The notes under the pieces: model-generated
Database searches by the model: none
What the model saw: only the letters and a program-made list of their open reading frames with translations
What the model was told of the DNA's origin: nothing
Origin: Davidsoniella eucalypti
Taxonomy: Eukaryota > Ascomycota > Sordariomycetes > Microascales > Ceratocystidaceae
Direction: 5' to 3'
NCBI GenBank assembly: GCA_004009845.1
Contig: RMBW01000110.1
Coordinates: 38,882 to 102,881, forward strand
Length of the DNA stretch: 64,000 nucleotides
Part shown: positions 34,029 to 45,811 of the stretch, in pieces
Position numbering within the stretch: the first letter of the stretch is position 1
Layout of the letters: every line of letters begins with the position of its first letter
Position numbers and translations under genes: made by a program

Positions 34029-35758
34029 ATGTTGACAGAAGATTTCGTTGTTGCTGTATGTGGCCCGCCGTTGGCCTCCAACACATCCATCTCCAAAGAT
34101 GCTGGCATCTACACATACCAGCTATCACCACAGCTACAGGCTCGCAATGTGCTCAAGAAGAGTTCCGCTCCGGTCAATGGTATGGCCGTGAGTCCCACGC
34201 ACATCTTCACTGCCCAGAAAGACAAGGCTCATGTACATGTCTACTCGCGCGAACGTAACAACCAAGAGGCGCTCGTGGCGTTCTCAGAGCGCATTACTGC
34301 TATGGTGTTGGTCGATCAGGTTCTAGTCTTGGGAACTGCCGAGGGCCGTTTGATTCTTTGGGAGGTGAGTTAATTTTTGTTGATACCACTGTTATGGTGC
34401 TGTTTTAGACATTGGACTATTTGGGTCTGCCTGGGATTCTGAGCTTCTGTTCGCGGAACTGCTTAACAACAGTGGCTTTTCCTAGTTGTTTCATGTAGCG
34501 GAATTAACTTCTACTATGGGACAAATGATAGGATAGTGGTGGTGTGATTGTGAGACTGGTGTTTGGCATCTTCCACTTCTGGTCTTGAGCTACTTAACAT
34601 CTTGAGTCCATCTGGGGATCTTGTCTCATACTATCTAAGCCAATGTCGCACTAGGATATCATGAGAGAGATCTCGCCCTTCAATGGCTTGATACTATGAC
34701 AGTCGGGCTCCCCATGTCACTCCGCCACTGGCGCTGCTCGCGCTGCTCCTTTACTAAGTAACTGTTGTTATAACATGTATAGCTAACACAATTTCTGCTT
34801 CTAGACCTGCACTGGCCGTCAGGTAACTACGCCTCCATGCCATGTGCAGCCCATCACTTGCATTGAGGCAACGCCCTACCACATCCTGACAGGCTCTGAT
34901 GACGCCAATATCCACGTGTGGCCCACCGGTCCTCTCTTGGAGCTCAACAGCACCACCGAGCAAGAACCATCGCGTGTCCTGTCCAACCACCGCGGTCCCA
35001 TCACCGCCCTGACTGCTGGCTCTAGCATCAACCCGGAAACGATGATGTGCGTATCAGCATCGCGCGATAAGACAGTAATCATCTGGAATTACGCCACGGG
35101 CGATGCCCTTCGTACCCTCCTTTTCGCCTCGGCACCGCTGTGCGTTGCGCTCGACCCATGTGCCCGCGCTATCTTTGCCACGGCGGAATCGGGCGAGCTC
35201 TTCCTCGTCGACATGTTCGGACCGCAGCCTCTCGTCGGCCCGCACAGTGAAGAGCATGCGTCGGCCGCCGTCAACATCAGCAAACCGCTTGGCGTTGCTG
35301 ATGCCGAGTTGGGTCCCGCGCAGTCTCTTGCCGTCAACTGTGATGGAACTACGCTAATCACTGGCCATACACTGGGCAAGGTCATGCAGTGGTCACTGAC
35401 GGATAACAGCCACCCGACGGAACTGGCTAATTTGAACGCATCGATCACCAACTTGGCGTTCACACCGGTGGTTGAACAATCTCCCAAGGCTACGATGAAG
35501 ACATTGACAATTGTTAAGCCTACACAGGCTGAACGCTTGTATACTTTCACATCACAGTTGAACAGTGGTTTGGCTGGACAAAAGCCGACGAGGTTTGAAG
35601 GGATGTTGAACTCGGTTGGGTTCTCAACAGAGGCTCTACAGAGCGCCGTACTTGCCATGCAGGAGGAGAAGATCGAGACATCAGCAGAAGAAGCCCTCAG
35701 AAAAGAAAACGAGGAACTATGGGAGCTCGTCAACGAGCAGCGCAAGGCCAAGAAGTAG
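34029..35758 (+). CDS. IPI3: IPI3, WD-repeat subunit of the Rix1 pre-60S complex
   Basis: Two exons (34029-34364, 34805-35758, intron 440 nt) give 429 residues. Ipi3 (human WDR18) works with Rix1 and Ipi1 in ITS2 processing and pre-60S maturation in the nucleus. Recognisable family blocks are MAVSPTHIFTAQKDKAHVHV, ERITAMVLVDQVLVLGTAEG and CIEATPYHILTGSDDANIHV, which are WD blades, then CVSASRDKTVIIWNYATGD. The C-terminus is a coiled coil (EEALRKENEELWELVNEQR) typical of the family. The intron is several times longer than its neighbours and carries a clear GCTAAC branch point 17-22 nt before the acceptor. Confidence 0.9.
34365..34804 (+). other. Unusually long intron of IPI3
   Basis: At 440 nt this is the longest intron in the window, where most are 53-100 nt. 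It runs from GTGAGT to TTCTAG with branch point GCTAAC. Fungal introns of ribosome-biogenesis genes sometimes host snoRNAs, but I could not identify convincing C/D or H/ACA boxes with matching stems. Confidence 0.6.
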
Positions 35759-36477
35759 AGAGAGGAAGAGAGAAAATAAAAGCTAGTCATATTCCATTCA
35801 TGTATCGCACTTTAATTGTTCCAGTGTTCCGGGCTTTGTATAAAAATAGATATATCTTGTCTTTTGAATTATATTATATCCATTACAAATAACACTCAAA
35901 TTCTCCGTGAAATCGGCGATATTTAAAGAGGCATATCCGATACGGACCTGTTATCTCCGTGAGGCAGATAGTCGGGCATGTGCTAATAACCCTACATATA
36001 AAACTTGCTTTCATCACTGAAGAGTATTTCGGTCTCTAGTGATATATGAAAGACTAAGGACTCTTGATATTTCTGTTGGTCATCGTAAATTATTCTATAT
36101 CCGACATTCTGTTGTTCTTTGAAAAATCTCAAGATAGACGCCATTAACGCCATAGACGCTCAAAGTGGATCTTTCCTCTCATATGAAAAAAAAAACTCAC
36201 CTTACTATCAAGTCGTCCCCACCTTTTGGTTTTTGGTCTTCTTTTGCAGAACAGCAACTACTAGGCTGGGTTAAAATAGCTTAAGCCATAGTAACCTCGT
36301 CTGACTAAACATAAAAAAAAGAGGCGTCCGTCGTCATATTTTTTCTCCCCTTCGTTCTGAGCAAAACAAATCGCATCGACTATTTACCTTCCATTATTTC
36401 GCGTGCGCCAATCATTAGGAATTCATATTTTCACTCGACATCTCACACAAACAACAAAAACTTAGAACTCATACACG
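35759..36477. other. Intergenic region between IPI3 and ISD11
   Basis: About 700 nt of AT-rich sequence, with a telobox core AACCCTA at 35988-35994. No coding frame. Confidence 0.5.
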
Positions 36478-37231
36478 ATGTCTGTCACGCAAGTTCTCCG
36501 TGGCGACTCCGCTCAGCAGGCCCGGTCACTTGTACGTCACCTTCCGGCATATATTAACAGCTAAAAGAGCAAGCAAAGCTTCTTGCCGCTGTTCTATCAT
36601 GTATCTCGTAGCATGAGCTCTTTGCGGCTTCGTCTACTAAGCTTGACCCGCCGATATAGCACACAGTACTAACGTACCTACTCTCTTCCTATCAGTACCG
36701 CCAATTATTACGGAGTGGCGAGCAGTTCTCGTCATACAACTTCCGTGAATATGCAAGACGCCGTACGCGAGATGCCTTCCGCGAAAACGCCGCCGAGTCA
36801 GATCAGCGCCGTGTACAGGAGTTGATACAGAAGGGCCTCAAAGAACTGCAGGCTCTACAGGTGCGTCACTTGCTGATATAGCTACAGCGCGAGAATAACT
36901 AGACGAAAACGGACCATGTGCTAACTACGGGGCGGTTCAATTTTTTTTTTTACAGAGACAAACCACCATCAGCCAGTTCTTCCAGATCGACAGATTAGTG
37001 GTCGAGACCAAGGGAATTGTAAGTTGAGAACTCGCCAAAGCAACTAGGAACCACCTTCTTGGGGTATTTTGTTATATATTTCTCTTTCTAACTATGTCTT
37101 GCAGGAAAAGACTCACCAGCACAGTCTGCCAACGGCGGGGTACGTAACCATGATCTGCACTTTGTGATATCGGCTACCACATAGCCTTTTAACATTCCAA
37201 AACTAACATCTTGGCTTCTAGCTCTCTGTAA
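36478..37231 (+). CDS. ISD11: ISD11 (LYRM4), LYR-motif partner of the Nfs1 cysteine desulfurase
   Basis: Five exons (36478-36531, 36696-36860, 36956-37018, 37105-37139, 37222-37231) give a 108-residue protein. It is assembled only by splicing, so simple open frames miss it. The LYR tripeptide is created at the first splice junction (RSL joined to YRQLLR, residues 18-20). FSSYNFREYARRRTRDAFRE is the classic ISD11 core, followed by KGLKELQALQRQTTISQFF. ISD11 stabilises Nfs1 in the mitochondrial iron-sulfur cluster machinery. Four introns in 327 coding nt is the highest intron density in the window. The last exon codes two residues and the stop (SL*), so the exact C-terminus is less certain. Confidence 0.88.
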
Positions 37232-38334
37232 AGCGTTGAATGGACCCCAGAACCAAACGAAACTACCATGACTATGTCTTGATATCTCGAGTCCAAGGCT
37301 AGGGCTCCCTGTACGATTATCTGTGCCAGACCCAGATTGTAAAGTTTGCTGTCTGACTTCTGGAGACAGACTGCTGTGCTTGATACATCAAAGTTTGCAG
37401 CTTTATCACCTTGTTTGATTTTTCTCCCTTTTCCTATCTTCATATGCTTTCATCATGTCTATTTCTCTTCTACTTGTCGTTTTTCTATCATTTTTTTCTT
37501 CTTTTCCCATCCCCTTTACGCTGTTCAAAATCATCGTAGGTGCTTCAGTAATTTAGAGCAAAAAATCTTATTTTTTTTCCCAATCAAACTCCACGGCCAA
37601 TGAAGATATCTCCTTTCGTAATTGTGAGTTCGGGGCCTCGGACTTAGAGGCTGACGTCATTTATGCTTTTTGTTGCATGAAGTCTCAACTGCAGATTGAA
37701 TACTGAGTACATATGAGATGAGATGCCTTTATAATTTGCAGATATCCTTCAATGGAGTATTACCCTGGTAATATGTACTATTCAATCTTGATACGGTATC
37801 GAAAGTACGTTATTGAAGTAGGGAAATGCTGTAAAGATTGTATCATCAATATATATATTTTTTTGGCCTCAAACTATTGACTCTTAAAGTTTGGCTTTCT
37901 ACCATTCATCAGTGTGGCCTTTGATTGAACCTGGTTGAAATCAATAGCAAGAAGCTTGAGCGTTATCGAGATAAAAGTGGACCTGACTGCTATTACCCGA
38001 CAATTATCCGCCACATCGTCGCGACCAAGGGACCGCTAGCGCTGAATTGACGATTTGGTGATCTTTTAGAGCCACACTATACAAACGCGACTTATGCGGC
38101 GCTATCCCATTAATTCTATCAGACAATTTGTTCAATCAATCTAACGCTTCATAATAAGCTTATATATTTATTACAAGATCCCTTCTTCCCGCTTTATATA
38201 TAGCTCTTGACGACTGGAACACGCTGCTTAATTCAAGCCTATCGAACACCGAAGCTGCGCGTTGCGTCAAGCGAATATCGCAAGCACATTAGTCTCTATA
38301 TTGTTGTTTTTTATGCTGCATTGCCCTTCTCTAG
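37232..38334. other. Gene-free stretch upstream of the acidic protein gene
   Basis: About 1.1 kb, AT-rich, holding the ISD11 3' flank and the next gene's upstream region. Nothing recognisable. Confidence 0.5.
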
Positions 38335-40701
38335 ATGCTAAGATCTGTAAGACTCGCGATCAACTAACCTTGAATAACCTTTGGCCAAATGCTGACACGA
38401 GGACCAGACCCGTCGCGCGCATCGCGCTGGCTACGCTGAACACGATGACTTCGATGGTAAGTTGCCTCATTTTGCCGTCGAACCCTACCGCAAGATTCTA
38501 ACATTTGCTCTACTATATAGGCCTCCCCGTGAGACAATGGCGCGAAGAATGGGTTCGAGTTGCTCCGCCTCCCGAACAAAAGGACAGCAAGAAAGACGAC
38601 ATCTGGAACCGTGAGCTCCTCTACGGCCTACCAAAAGACACACCGCTTTTGCCGTCACATAGTCAAGAGCTGTTGCGTCTGGCTCGCTCAGGTCAACTAA
38701 ACAAGCGGCCATTGCCCACCGACGACGATGAAAATTACGATGCGACAGGCTCCGGCGACAAACCCGTCAACAACGAGGAGGAGCGTGAAGATACCGGCTA
38801 CATAGCCCGTGTGTGGAAGCAGCTGCCTCGTAACGCCGAGGACCAGTCGTTGAGTATGCTCGCCAAGCGTAGAAAGGGCACGATTACGATTGCGTCCAAG
38901 ACAATTGTCGAGAAGGCCGTCGGCACCATGGTCACGCGCGTGACAGTGCGCCGGACTGATGCGGCTGGAAACCCGTACACGCAAGAAGTTACACTGCAGC
39001 CTGGCCAATCTGTGGATGGAGAGGTGGTTTCGACACGCCAGGTTCTTCTCACACCTGTGGCACAGTTTCATGACACTACGCCTGCCAACGCTCAGCCTAC
39101 CGGAAGAAAAAGGGCGCCGCCTCCCAAAAGAAAACCCAAGGGTCCCGGTCGTGGCCGCAAGAAGAAGGTTGTCGTCGAGGGGGCCGCTCCTGGAACTGCC
39201 CCTGGTGCCGCCGCTGCTCCCGCTGCGCCAACAGCCAATCAAGAGGAAGTCAAGACTGAAGGCTCTGCTCAATCAGTAAGTACACGTAAAGCGAACATAT
39301 CCATGGTACAATACGCTAACCAAACCATCTTGCTTCTTCCAGGACGTCAAATCTGAGATTCAGACTCCTGGTCTAGACACTGAAATGGCCGACAACTCTG
39401 TCATGGCTTCTGATGAAGAAGGCGACGACGACGACGACGATAATGAAGAAGGTGACGAGAACGAAGACCGTGATAGCCAGACTCCCAAGGCAACTCAAGA
39501 CTCTGACATTGAGGGCGTCATCGGCAAAGCGAGAACGCCTGAGCCCAAGACCACTCCCGAGATCAAGGAAGAAAGTGTCCCAATTCCTCCTGTGCAAACC
39601 CACCTCAGTGTTGACCCTACGCCTTTCGAAGCTAGCCCTCTGCGAAACGTCATCACGCTGGCGCCATCTCCTACCGAGGATAAGGCATTCAGCCCTCTCC
39701 TCAAGGAAGCCACCAATACCAAACCTCAGGAAGATACAGAAATGGGCGATGCGATTTCTTTACTTGCTGCCGCAGAACCATCAGAACCCGCTGCTTCCGA
39801 GCCTGTTGCCGAAACACAGCTCCAGGATGTAGGCCACACCGAGGAGCAAATCGCAGAGCCAATCGAACAGGATCTAGAACTCCTCAAGGATACTAAAGAT
39901 TTCTTCGCTGATGTCGTTATGACTGAGGCTCCTGAGCTAGCTAGCCTTGAAGTGACCGAGCAGATATGTGGGGTCGAGGATGCACTTCCTGCTGACTCTC
40001 TACAGCTTCTTTTGGATGCCGAGCCTGCTATGGATACAAGACCGCTTGACCAAGCACTAGACTTTAATCTAGAAGTACCTGCACTAGAGCCTGCTACCAC
40101 TGATGCGATACCAGCACAGGCCAACGACGTAGAAGCTGATCTCATGGCCGTCGATGAGGATATTAAAAAGCCTGATGTTGAGTCTCATGTGGAGTCTGCC
40201 AGCCCTGCCGATACTAAGATGGAAGAGGCTACTGATAACCTCCCTGCTCCTGCTTCGCCTCCTAAAGAAACAGAAGCCAAACTGGATGATGTGAACGAGG
40301 CTGCACCCGAACCTACTCCAGTGCAACAACTAGTAGAGGAAGTCAAGGAGGCCGAAAAGAAGGAAGAGAAGGTTGAGGAAGCTCCGAAATCTAATATCGA
40401 GGCCGAGGTCGAAGTCAAGCTTGAGACGAAGTCTGAGACGGATATTAGCACCGAAATCAAGACTACTGGTGAAGACAACAAGGAGACCACCGAAGAGAAG
40501 AACCCTGAGGAGGTTTCCGTATCTAAGTCAGAACCTGAAGTTACCACCACAGTCAACGACTTAAAAGAGGAGGCTCCAAAAGATGATCCTGGGGCGGTTG
40601 AGGAGCTTACTAAGGCGGAAGAACCTGCAAAGGCTGACGAGAAAGAAGCTGTTAGTGAGGAGGCCAAGACTGAAGATGAAGAGAAGAAGGCCGAAGAGTA
40701 G
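38335..40701 (+). CDS. Acidic nuclear protein with AT-hook-like patch, function unknown
   Basis: Four exons (38335-38346, 38402-38456, 38521-39275, 39343-40701) give 726 residues. The two short 5' exons are inferred: the frame of exon 3 needs a phase-1 donor, supplied by 38402-38456, which in turn needs the 12-nt ATG exon with a GTAAGA donor and a CTAAC branch point. Exon 3 opens with a conserved-looking LPVRQWREEWVRV block. Residues 217-238 are strongly basic with an AT-hook-like GPGRGRKKK. From about residue 290 the chain is highly acidic and Glu/Pro/Ala-rich, with a poly-Asp run. A chromatin or transcription role is plausible from composition only. The WREEWVRV block faintly recalls the W-rich start of BCL7-type chromatin subunits, which I do not trust enough to name it. 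Confidence 0.65.
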
Positions 40702-41248
40702 ATATAGCTTTCTATCCGGATTTTCCGACTCTTTCCTTTTGATTTCTTCTTGATATGTTTAAATGTGGTTATCTTTATTTTTGGGGCTCTTGATTGTTGG
40801 TAGGGGAGTATATTATGGTCGTCTCTAGTTTTATGTCTATCTTTCCTTTTCAAAGGACTACATGCTTTTTTTTTTGTTATTATTTTCCTTTTTATCTACA
40901 CTCAGGGTTGTATTTATATGCGTGCTTTTCCTATTTATCGTTAGTTCACTTGCATACCTAAAGACAATATTCTTTCTATTACTTTTGCGATTCATGTGAT
41001 TATGGTAGCGAGATATATAGTAGAATAGACTAAAGGTGTCATTTGGTATCGTCAAATATTGTTATATATTAGTATATTAAGCTCAATGTACAATTCTTTA
41101 CTACTATTTATTTATTCTTACAAACCCGTGCTTTGGCGGGCATTTCTTATTTCCGTGATATCCTTATTTTGCTAGACTCTGGACATGGTAGCAGGTCTGC
41201 ATCTGTTTAGTTAACTTCGAGGATTGTTTCTCTCTTGATTCTGACAAA
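40702..41248. other. Convergent 3' flanks
   Basis: About 550 nt of T-rich sequence between the convergent stops of the acidic protein and the mitochondrial membrane protein. No gene seen. Confidence 0.5.
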
Positions 41249-42994
41249 TTACGTCATCTGTAATAAAGCCATCCAACCTACAGGCGGTGGTCTAGAATTT
41301 TCCATGATTTGCCGATCTTGCATCTGCTTAGCAAAAGCTAGTCGGCGCTCAACCTGCCATCGGTCTGATTTTCCATGTCTAACACGCTCATACCGCGCCT
41401 CGATATCTTCTAGACTCAAGCCTAGCCACCAACGTTTCCACCAAGGAATCTCTTCATGCAGTAGCTTGTGGCGCAGCTCTTTGATCTCTTCCCATTCACG
41501 GGAGTCCTTTTCACGTTGCAACTTGAGCATTACTTCGGTCATTTCACCCCAGTTTTTGAAGCCGACGAGAAGGCATTGGCGGCAGGCTAGTGTAGCGGCG
41601 CGTACCTCGGTGGTAGCGTCTTGTTTCCATAGTGACTCTAGCTCGGCTTCGGCGGAGTCTATGCCTTCACGTGTCCACACGATGCCGTCTTCTTTGTGGG
41701 CACCGGCAAACATCATCTCGCCGATTAAGATGCTCAGCTTGGCTTCCTCGCAGAGCTCCTCTTGGCTACGCCATGGCGGGCTACTGCCATCAGGCGGTGG
41801 CAGTGGATAGACGGGCATAGAAAAGGCGCTTTCGATTTGTTCGAATATGGATGGCTGGCGGAAGGCTAAAGCTGGGTTGAAGTCTTCTGGGACCGGAGGC
41901 CGATTCGATAGGTCGCGGCGGGCCTTGAGAATAGATATCATGGCGGGTAGAGCGATATTGAGGCGGTTTTTTTGTGCTTTTAGCGTAAGGTATTCAGTGA
42001 GCACCTTGAGAACGTTCTCAGAGGGTGGCCCGGCCGCTTCATTAAGCACTAGCGTCTTGCGGTCAAAGGGGGAAATCGGTGCATCTTTGGACACGAGGTC
42101 GAAAGCCTCCTTGAAGATGTCTTCGGCCTCGTCGCTCTTACCCTGATAATCAACGAACGTTGCGTAGAGCAGCATCGCGTTCAGCTTCTGCTGCACCGTG
42201 AATCCCTTGGTGGTCATGATTTTCCGGTACAGCGTCTCCGGTGCCTGGAATGTCTCGCGGCAGTTCTCGGGGTAGTGTTTTCTCTTGCACACAGGATTAG
42301 GGTTCTCGGGTGTGATGATAAAGTCGGGCGTGAAAGTGTCCCAGGTGGTGGCATCCCACATGTAGTACGGCGCGAATTCCGCAGCACGAGCGGCATATAC
42401 AAGCAGATTGTAGTATTCGCGACGCCACTCCTCGCTCTTCATAGAGACGTCCAGGCCAGCTGACAGCGGCCCATACTGCCTCACGACATCCACCTGGTTC
42501 AGGACACCTTCTCCGTCCCACTCCCACGACTCCATCATGTCTAGACAGCTCATGATAGCATTGAACGCACGGAACGCCTTATTCGGATGGGCGAATGCAC
42601 CGGGCTCCAGCGTCTCCATCAAGTTCTTGCGCTCGGTCGCCAATGTCGTCGAGAACTCCCGGGGTACCGGCACCAAGCGATCAACCTGCCATTGGCGCAG
42701 GGCAGCAGTGGCTACAGGCCACGCGAATAAGAAGAAGCCCGTCCAGCCTGCGGCAAAGCGTAGGAAGAGCTTGACCTCGTGTTGTCGAAACTTGCGCTTC
42801 TTGTCTGTGTAGTACGGACGGTGCTGGCGGGTCTGTGTTGCGAGGAATGACGAGGTCGGCCGGGGCCCTAGGGTGGTGGCCGTAGTAGATAGATGGCGTG
42901 TTTGCTCGCTGAAGCGGCTGTAGAGCTGAAGAATGCGCCGATAGAGCTGGCGCCGCATCGGCCCATCAAATCCAGGCATGGCTATGTTATTCAA
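41249..42994 (-). CDS. Uncharacterised mitochondrial membrane protein with TPR-like helices
   Basis: A single exon of 581 residues. The first ~60 residues are Arg/Ser/Thr-rich with few acidic residues, as in a mitochondrial presequence. One hydrophobic segment spans residues about 77-98 (FLRFAAGWTGFFLFAWPV). Behind it lies a soluble, helix-rich region with a TPR-like unit (QKLNAMLLYATFVDYQGK, then SDEAEDIFKEAFDLV). A single-pass inner-membrane protein with a helical-repeat domain is the simplest reading. I know no function for it. The ATG at 42979 (MPGFDG) is an equally possible start, five residues downstream. It shares a divergent promoter with the Tcd-like gene, whose product also has an N-terminal membrane segment. 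Confidence 0.75.
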   Translation of the reverse strand: MNNIAMPGFDGPMRRQLYRRILQLYSRFSEQTRHLSTTATTLGPRPTSSFLATQTRQHRPYYTDKKRKFRQHEVKLFLRFAAGWTGFFLFAWPVATAALRQWQVDRLVPVPREFSTTLATERKNLMETLEPGAFAHPNKAFRAFNAIMSCLDMMESWEWDGEGVLNQVDVVRQYGPLSAGLDVSMKSEEWRREYYNLLVYAARAAEFAPYYMWDATTWDTFTPDFIITPENPNPVCKRKHYPENCRETFQAPETLYRKIMTTKGFTVQQKLNAMLLYATFVDYQGKSDEAEDIFKEAFDLVSKDAPISPFDRKTLVLNEAAGPPSENVLKVLTEYLTLKAQKNRLNIALPAMISILKARRDLSNRPPVPEDFNPALAFRQPSIFEQIESAFSMPVYPLPPPDGSSPPWRSQEELCEEAKLSILIGEMMFAGAHKEDGIVWTREGIDSAEAELESLWKQDATTEVRAATLACRQCLLVGFKNWGEMTEVMLKLQREKDSREWEEIKELRHKLLHEEIPWWKRWWLGLSLEDIEARYERVRHGKSDRWQVERRLAFAKQMQDRQIMENSRPPPVGWMALLQMT

Positions 42995-43547
42995 GTGTAG
43001 TATGTAGAGTATAAACCAAGTATGAAACGGCTAACGAGGAGCAGATGGGTTTAGTACAGATAGGATCGAGGGGCCTTATTCTATCTAGTCCAACTATATA
43101 AGCTCAGATCCAAGGCGAGCAAGGTTCAACGGATGAGAACAATGTCCCGTCAGAGAGCGGGTCTCGCCATTCATAGAACGGCTCACAAAGCTTAGCGTGC
43201 TTAGCTAGGAAAAGTCGGAAGTTCATCAGTCGGTTGATAAATCAGGCAACCTTAACAGTAGTGGAGTGGAGCTCACACGTGACCTCTTTTTATATATTTT
43301 ATTTCGCCCCACCGAAATTGACTTGTGATGGAATTATTCCATGACGGAAGAAAAGAAGCCGTACTACTTGACTTTTTCAAAGCCTCATTCACGTTGAATT
43401 AGGCGCTTGTGGGCCGATTGACGACTTGAGTGGCCTAACCTCACCCTATCTAGATTTCCCAGGCTCTTGTTGATCATTGTCGATTAGTTTCTTTTTTCTT
43501 TGTCTCAAGACATTAAAAAAAAAAAAGCCTTCAAAGCTACTACCATC
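42995..43547. promoter_or_regulatory. Divergent promoter of two genes for predicted mitochondrial proteins
   Basis: About 550 nt between two divergent starts. CACGTGACC at 43276-43284 is the clearest motif, an E-box of the Cbf1 type. A 12-nt poly-A run lies about 25 nt before the plus-strand ATG. Confidence 0.45.
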
Positions 43548-45252
43548 ATGTCCGTTGCCAGTACACTTGCTGACTGGCTCAACTCGCCCAAGTTCCAGCT
43601 TGCGGCGACGGCTATACTTTCCGGCGCTGCTGTTGCCGGCATTATTATAGGCTGTCAAGCCCTAGATCGTGAGGAGCGTTTGCTGCAGTTGAAGCGCTCG
43701 ATCCCTCCACCAAGTTCTAGCAGCCAGCCTGCCGAGCCCGTCAGTACCCTTCTTGACCCTTGAACATTACCTGCATGGCCTAAGCATGTCTTCACTTATG
43801 CACCATCTTATTAACGTTTGATCTTTCTAGCTCTCTAGCTCCGCATCCGAGATCCCGCACAAAACTAAAGAAGATATCCGAAATGAAGCACTTGCTGCCC
43901 GCGCCATAGCCGGCGATTTCGACGAAGAGCTGATCCTCGAACAGCTTGCACGCAATAAGGTTTTCCTCGGCGATGAAGGACTAGAAAAGCTGCGCAACTC
44001 ATTCATCGTAGTGGTTGGTCTAGGTGGTGTCGGAAGCCATTGTTGCACTGCATTGGCACGCTCTGGTGTAGCTAAGCTTCGGCTAGTCGACTTTGATCAA
44101 GTTACTCTGAGCTCGCTCAACAGACATGCTGTAGCAACACTGGCTGATGTGGGTATGGCTAAAGTTCAAGCCATGCGGAGGCGACTAATGGCCATCGCAC
44201 CGTGGGTTGACTTTGACTGCTGTGGTGAGAAGTTCGATAGAGATTCGGCTGCTCGTCTGTTGGGCGCGTGGAAGGAGACAGGCCAGAAACCGGACTTTGT
44301 GATTGATGCCATTGACAATATTGACACCAAAGTTTCTCTTCTTAAATTCTGCCATTCTAATGATATTCTTGTCATCAGCTCCGCTGGTTCAGGCTGTAAA
44401 TCAGATCCCACTCGTATCATGGTTGGAGACATATCAGCTAGCACAGATGACCGCTTGTCACGATCTACGCGTCGTAAATTGAAGCTTCTCGGTGTCGGCT
44501 CCGGCATTCCCATGGTTTTCTCAACCGAAAAGGCCGGTGAAGGGAAGGCCGAGCTTCTTCCATTAAACGAGGCCGAGTTCGCAAAGGGAAAAGTAGATGA
44601 ATTGGGCGTACTACCGAACTTTCGACTGAGAATTCTCCCTGTATTGGGAACAATGCCAGCTATTTTCGGCTACACTATCGCCAATCATGTAATCCTTTCT
44701 ATCTCTGGTATGTGCCCATCTTTTTCGCTACTAGAATCATCATGCATAGCTGCCTGACATACTAATATGAGACTTACAGGCTACCCAACTCCTTATCTTC
44801 CTACCAAAATGAGAGAAAAGATGTATGATTCCTCTCTTGCTGCAGTTCAAGCCTTTGAAGAGAAGCTTAGCCGACATGTATCCTCTGAGCCCAACGTAGC
44901 TGTTGGTCTCAAGGTTCCTATCACTACGTCTGACGTAATGTTCCTGATCGAAGAGATATATAAAGGTAGAAGTGCTATCACTGGCATCCCAACCAAACTT
45001 GTACTCATTCGGTGGCAATGCCCGACAGAAAACGAAATGCTGTTACATATGGGAGAGGGCAAAGACACCCAGAAGTCAACACGGCTGGGACTGAGTGATC
45101 TGGTTTGTATGACCAAAGAGGAGGCGACTATACATCTCAAGGACATCCTCATTGGAGGAAAGCGTCACGCCGATGTTTATTCCGAAGAAACCATTGCGTT
45201 AGTCGATAAGAGACGGGAAGAAACAAAACAGTGGCAGCAACTTGAAACATGA
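43548..45252 (+). CDS. TCD1: TcdA/Tcd1-type tRNA threonylcarbamoyladenosine dehydratase
   Basis: Three exons (43548-43739, 43831-44707, 44780-45252) give 513 residues. The protein is an E1-like ATP-dependent enzyme that cyclises t6A in tRNA to ct6A; yeast Tcd1 and Tcd2 sit on the mitochondrial outer membrane. A membrane segment at residues 17-38 (QLAATAILSGAAVAGIIIGC) fits that site. The nucleotide-binding motif VVGLGGVGSH is at 125-134, followed by LVDFDQVTLSSLNRHAVAT and DFVIDAIDNIDTK, all standard for the family. The first donor is GTCAGT, unlike the GTA or GTG donors of other introns here. The frame requires it, because reading through meets a stop at 43761. TCD1 and TCD2 cannot be told apart. 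Confidence 0.88.
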
Positions 45253-45811
45253 GCACGCCATTGTCAAACACAGAATACAAAAATGTGGTCTGATTGTAGT
45301 TGTACAGGTCATAAAACGGTCTTTTCAAATAAGCCACCCAATAAATGAAAATGAAAATTCAAATCAGTCTATATATAGAAGTACAGTATAGTATGTATAT
45401 ATAAAAGACTACCTCCCCAAAAAAGAACCAGCATCCGTACTCTTCTTCTCTCTCCTTAATGCATCGTCAATCTTTACTAAGAACTATAACCGACCAAACG
45501 CCAGCCCAAAGAAACAATACAAGTCATAATACAACACAACAAATGAGAAAAAAACAACGATACCAATAAAAACAATGACCGCTTGAGCAAAACAACGATG
45601 TGACAAAACAGACCAACAAGTCAACTCTAGCAACAATAATAGCAGCAAGACATGCCAAAATTCACCTCGACTGACAAGCACCTGAGATGTCCAGCCATAA
45701 TATATCGAATAGTGGCGTATAGAGTATCAATCGTTAAAAGGCAGCCGGTGTAGCCGATCCCAAATATCTGGGTTCGTTGTCTAGGATGGTTTCGCGACCC
45801 ACGGCAAGTTT
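45253..45811. other. AT-rich gene-free stretch
   Basis: About 560 nt between the Tcd-like gene and a possible small minus-strand gene. No coding frame is recognisable. Confidence 0.5.

Noticed and set aside
40185..40853. 222-codon antisense frame opposite the acidic protein
   Set aside because: Ser-rich shadow produced by the Glu/Ala-rich coding strand.
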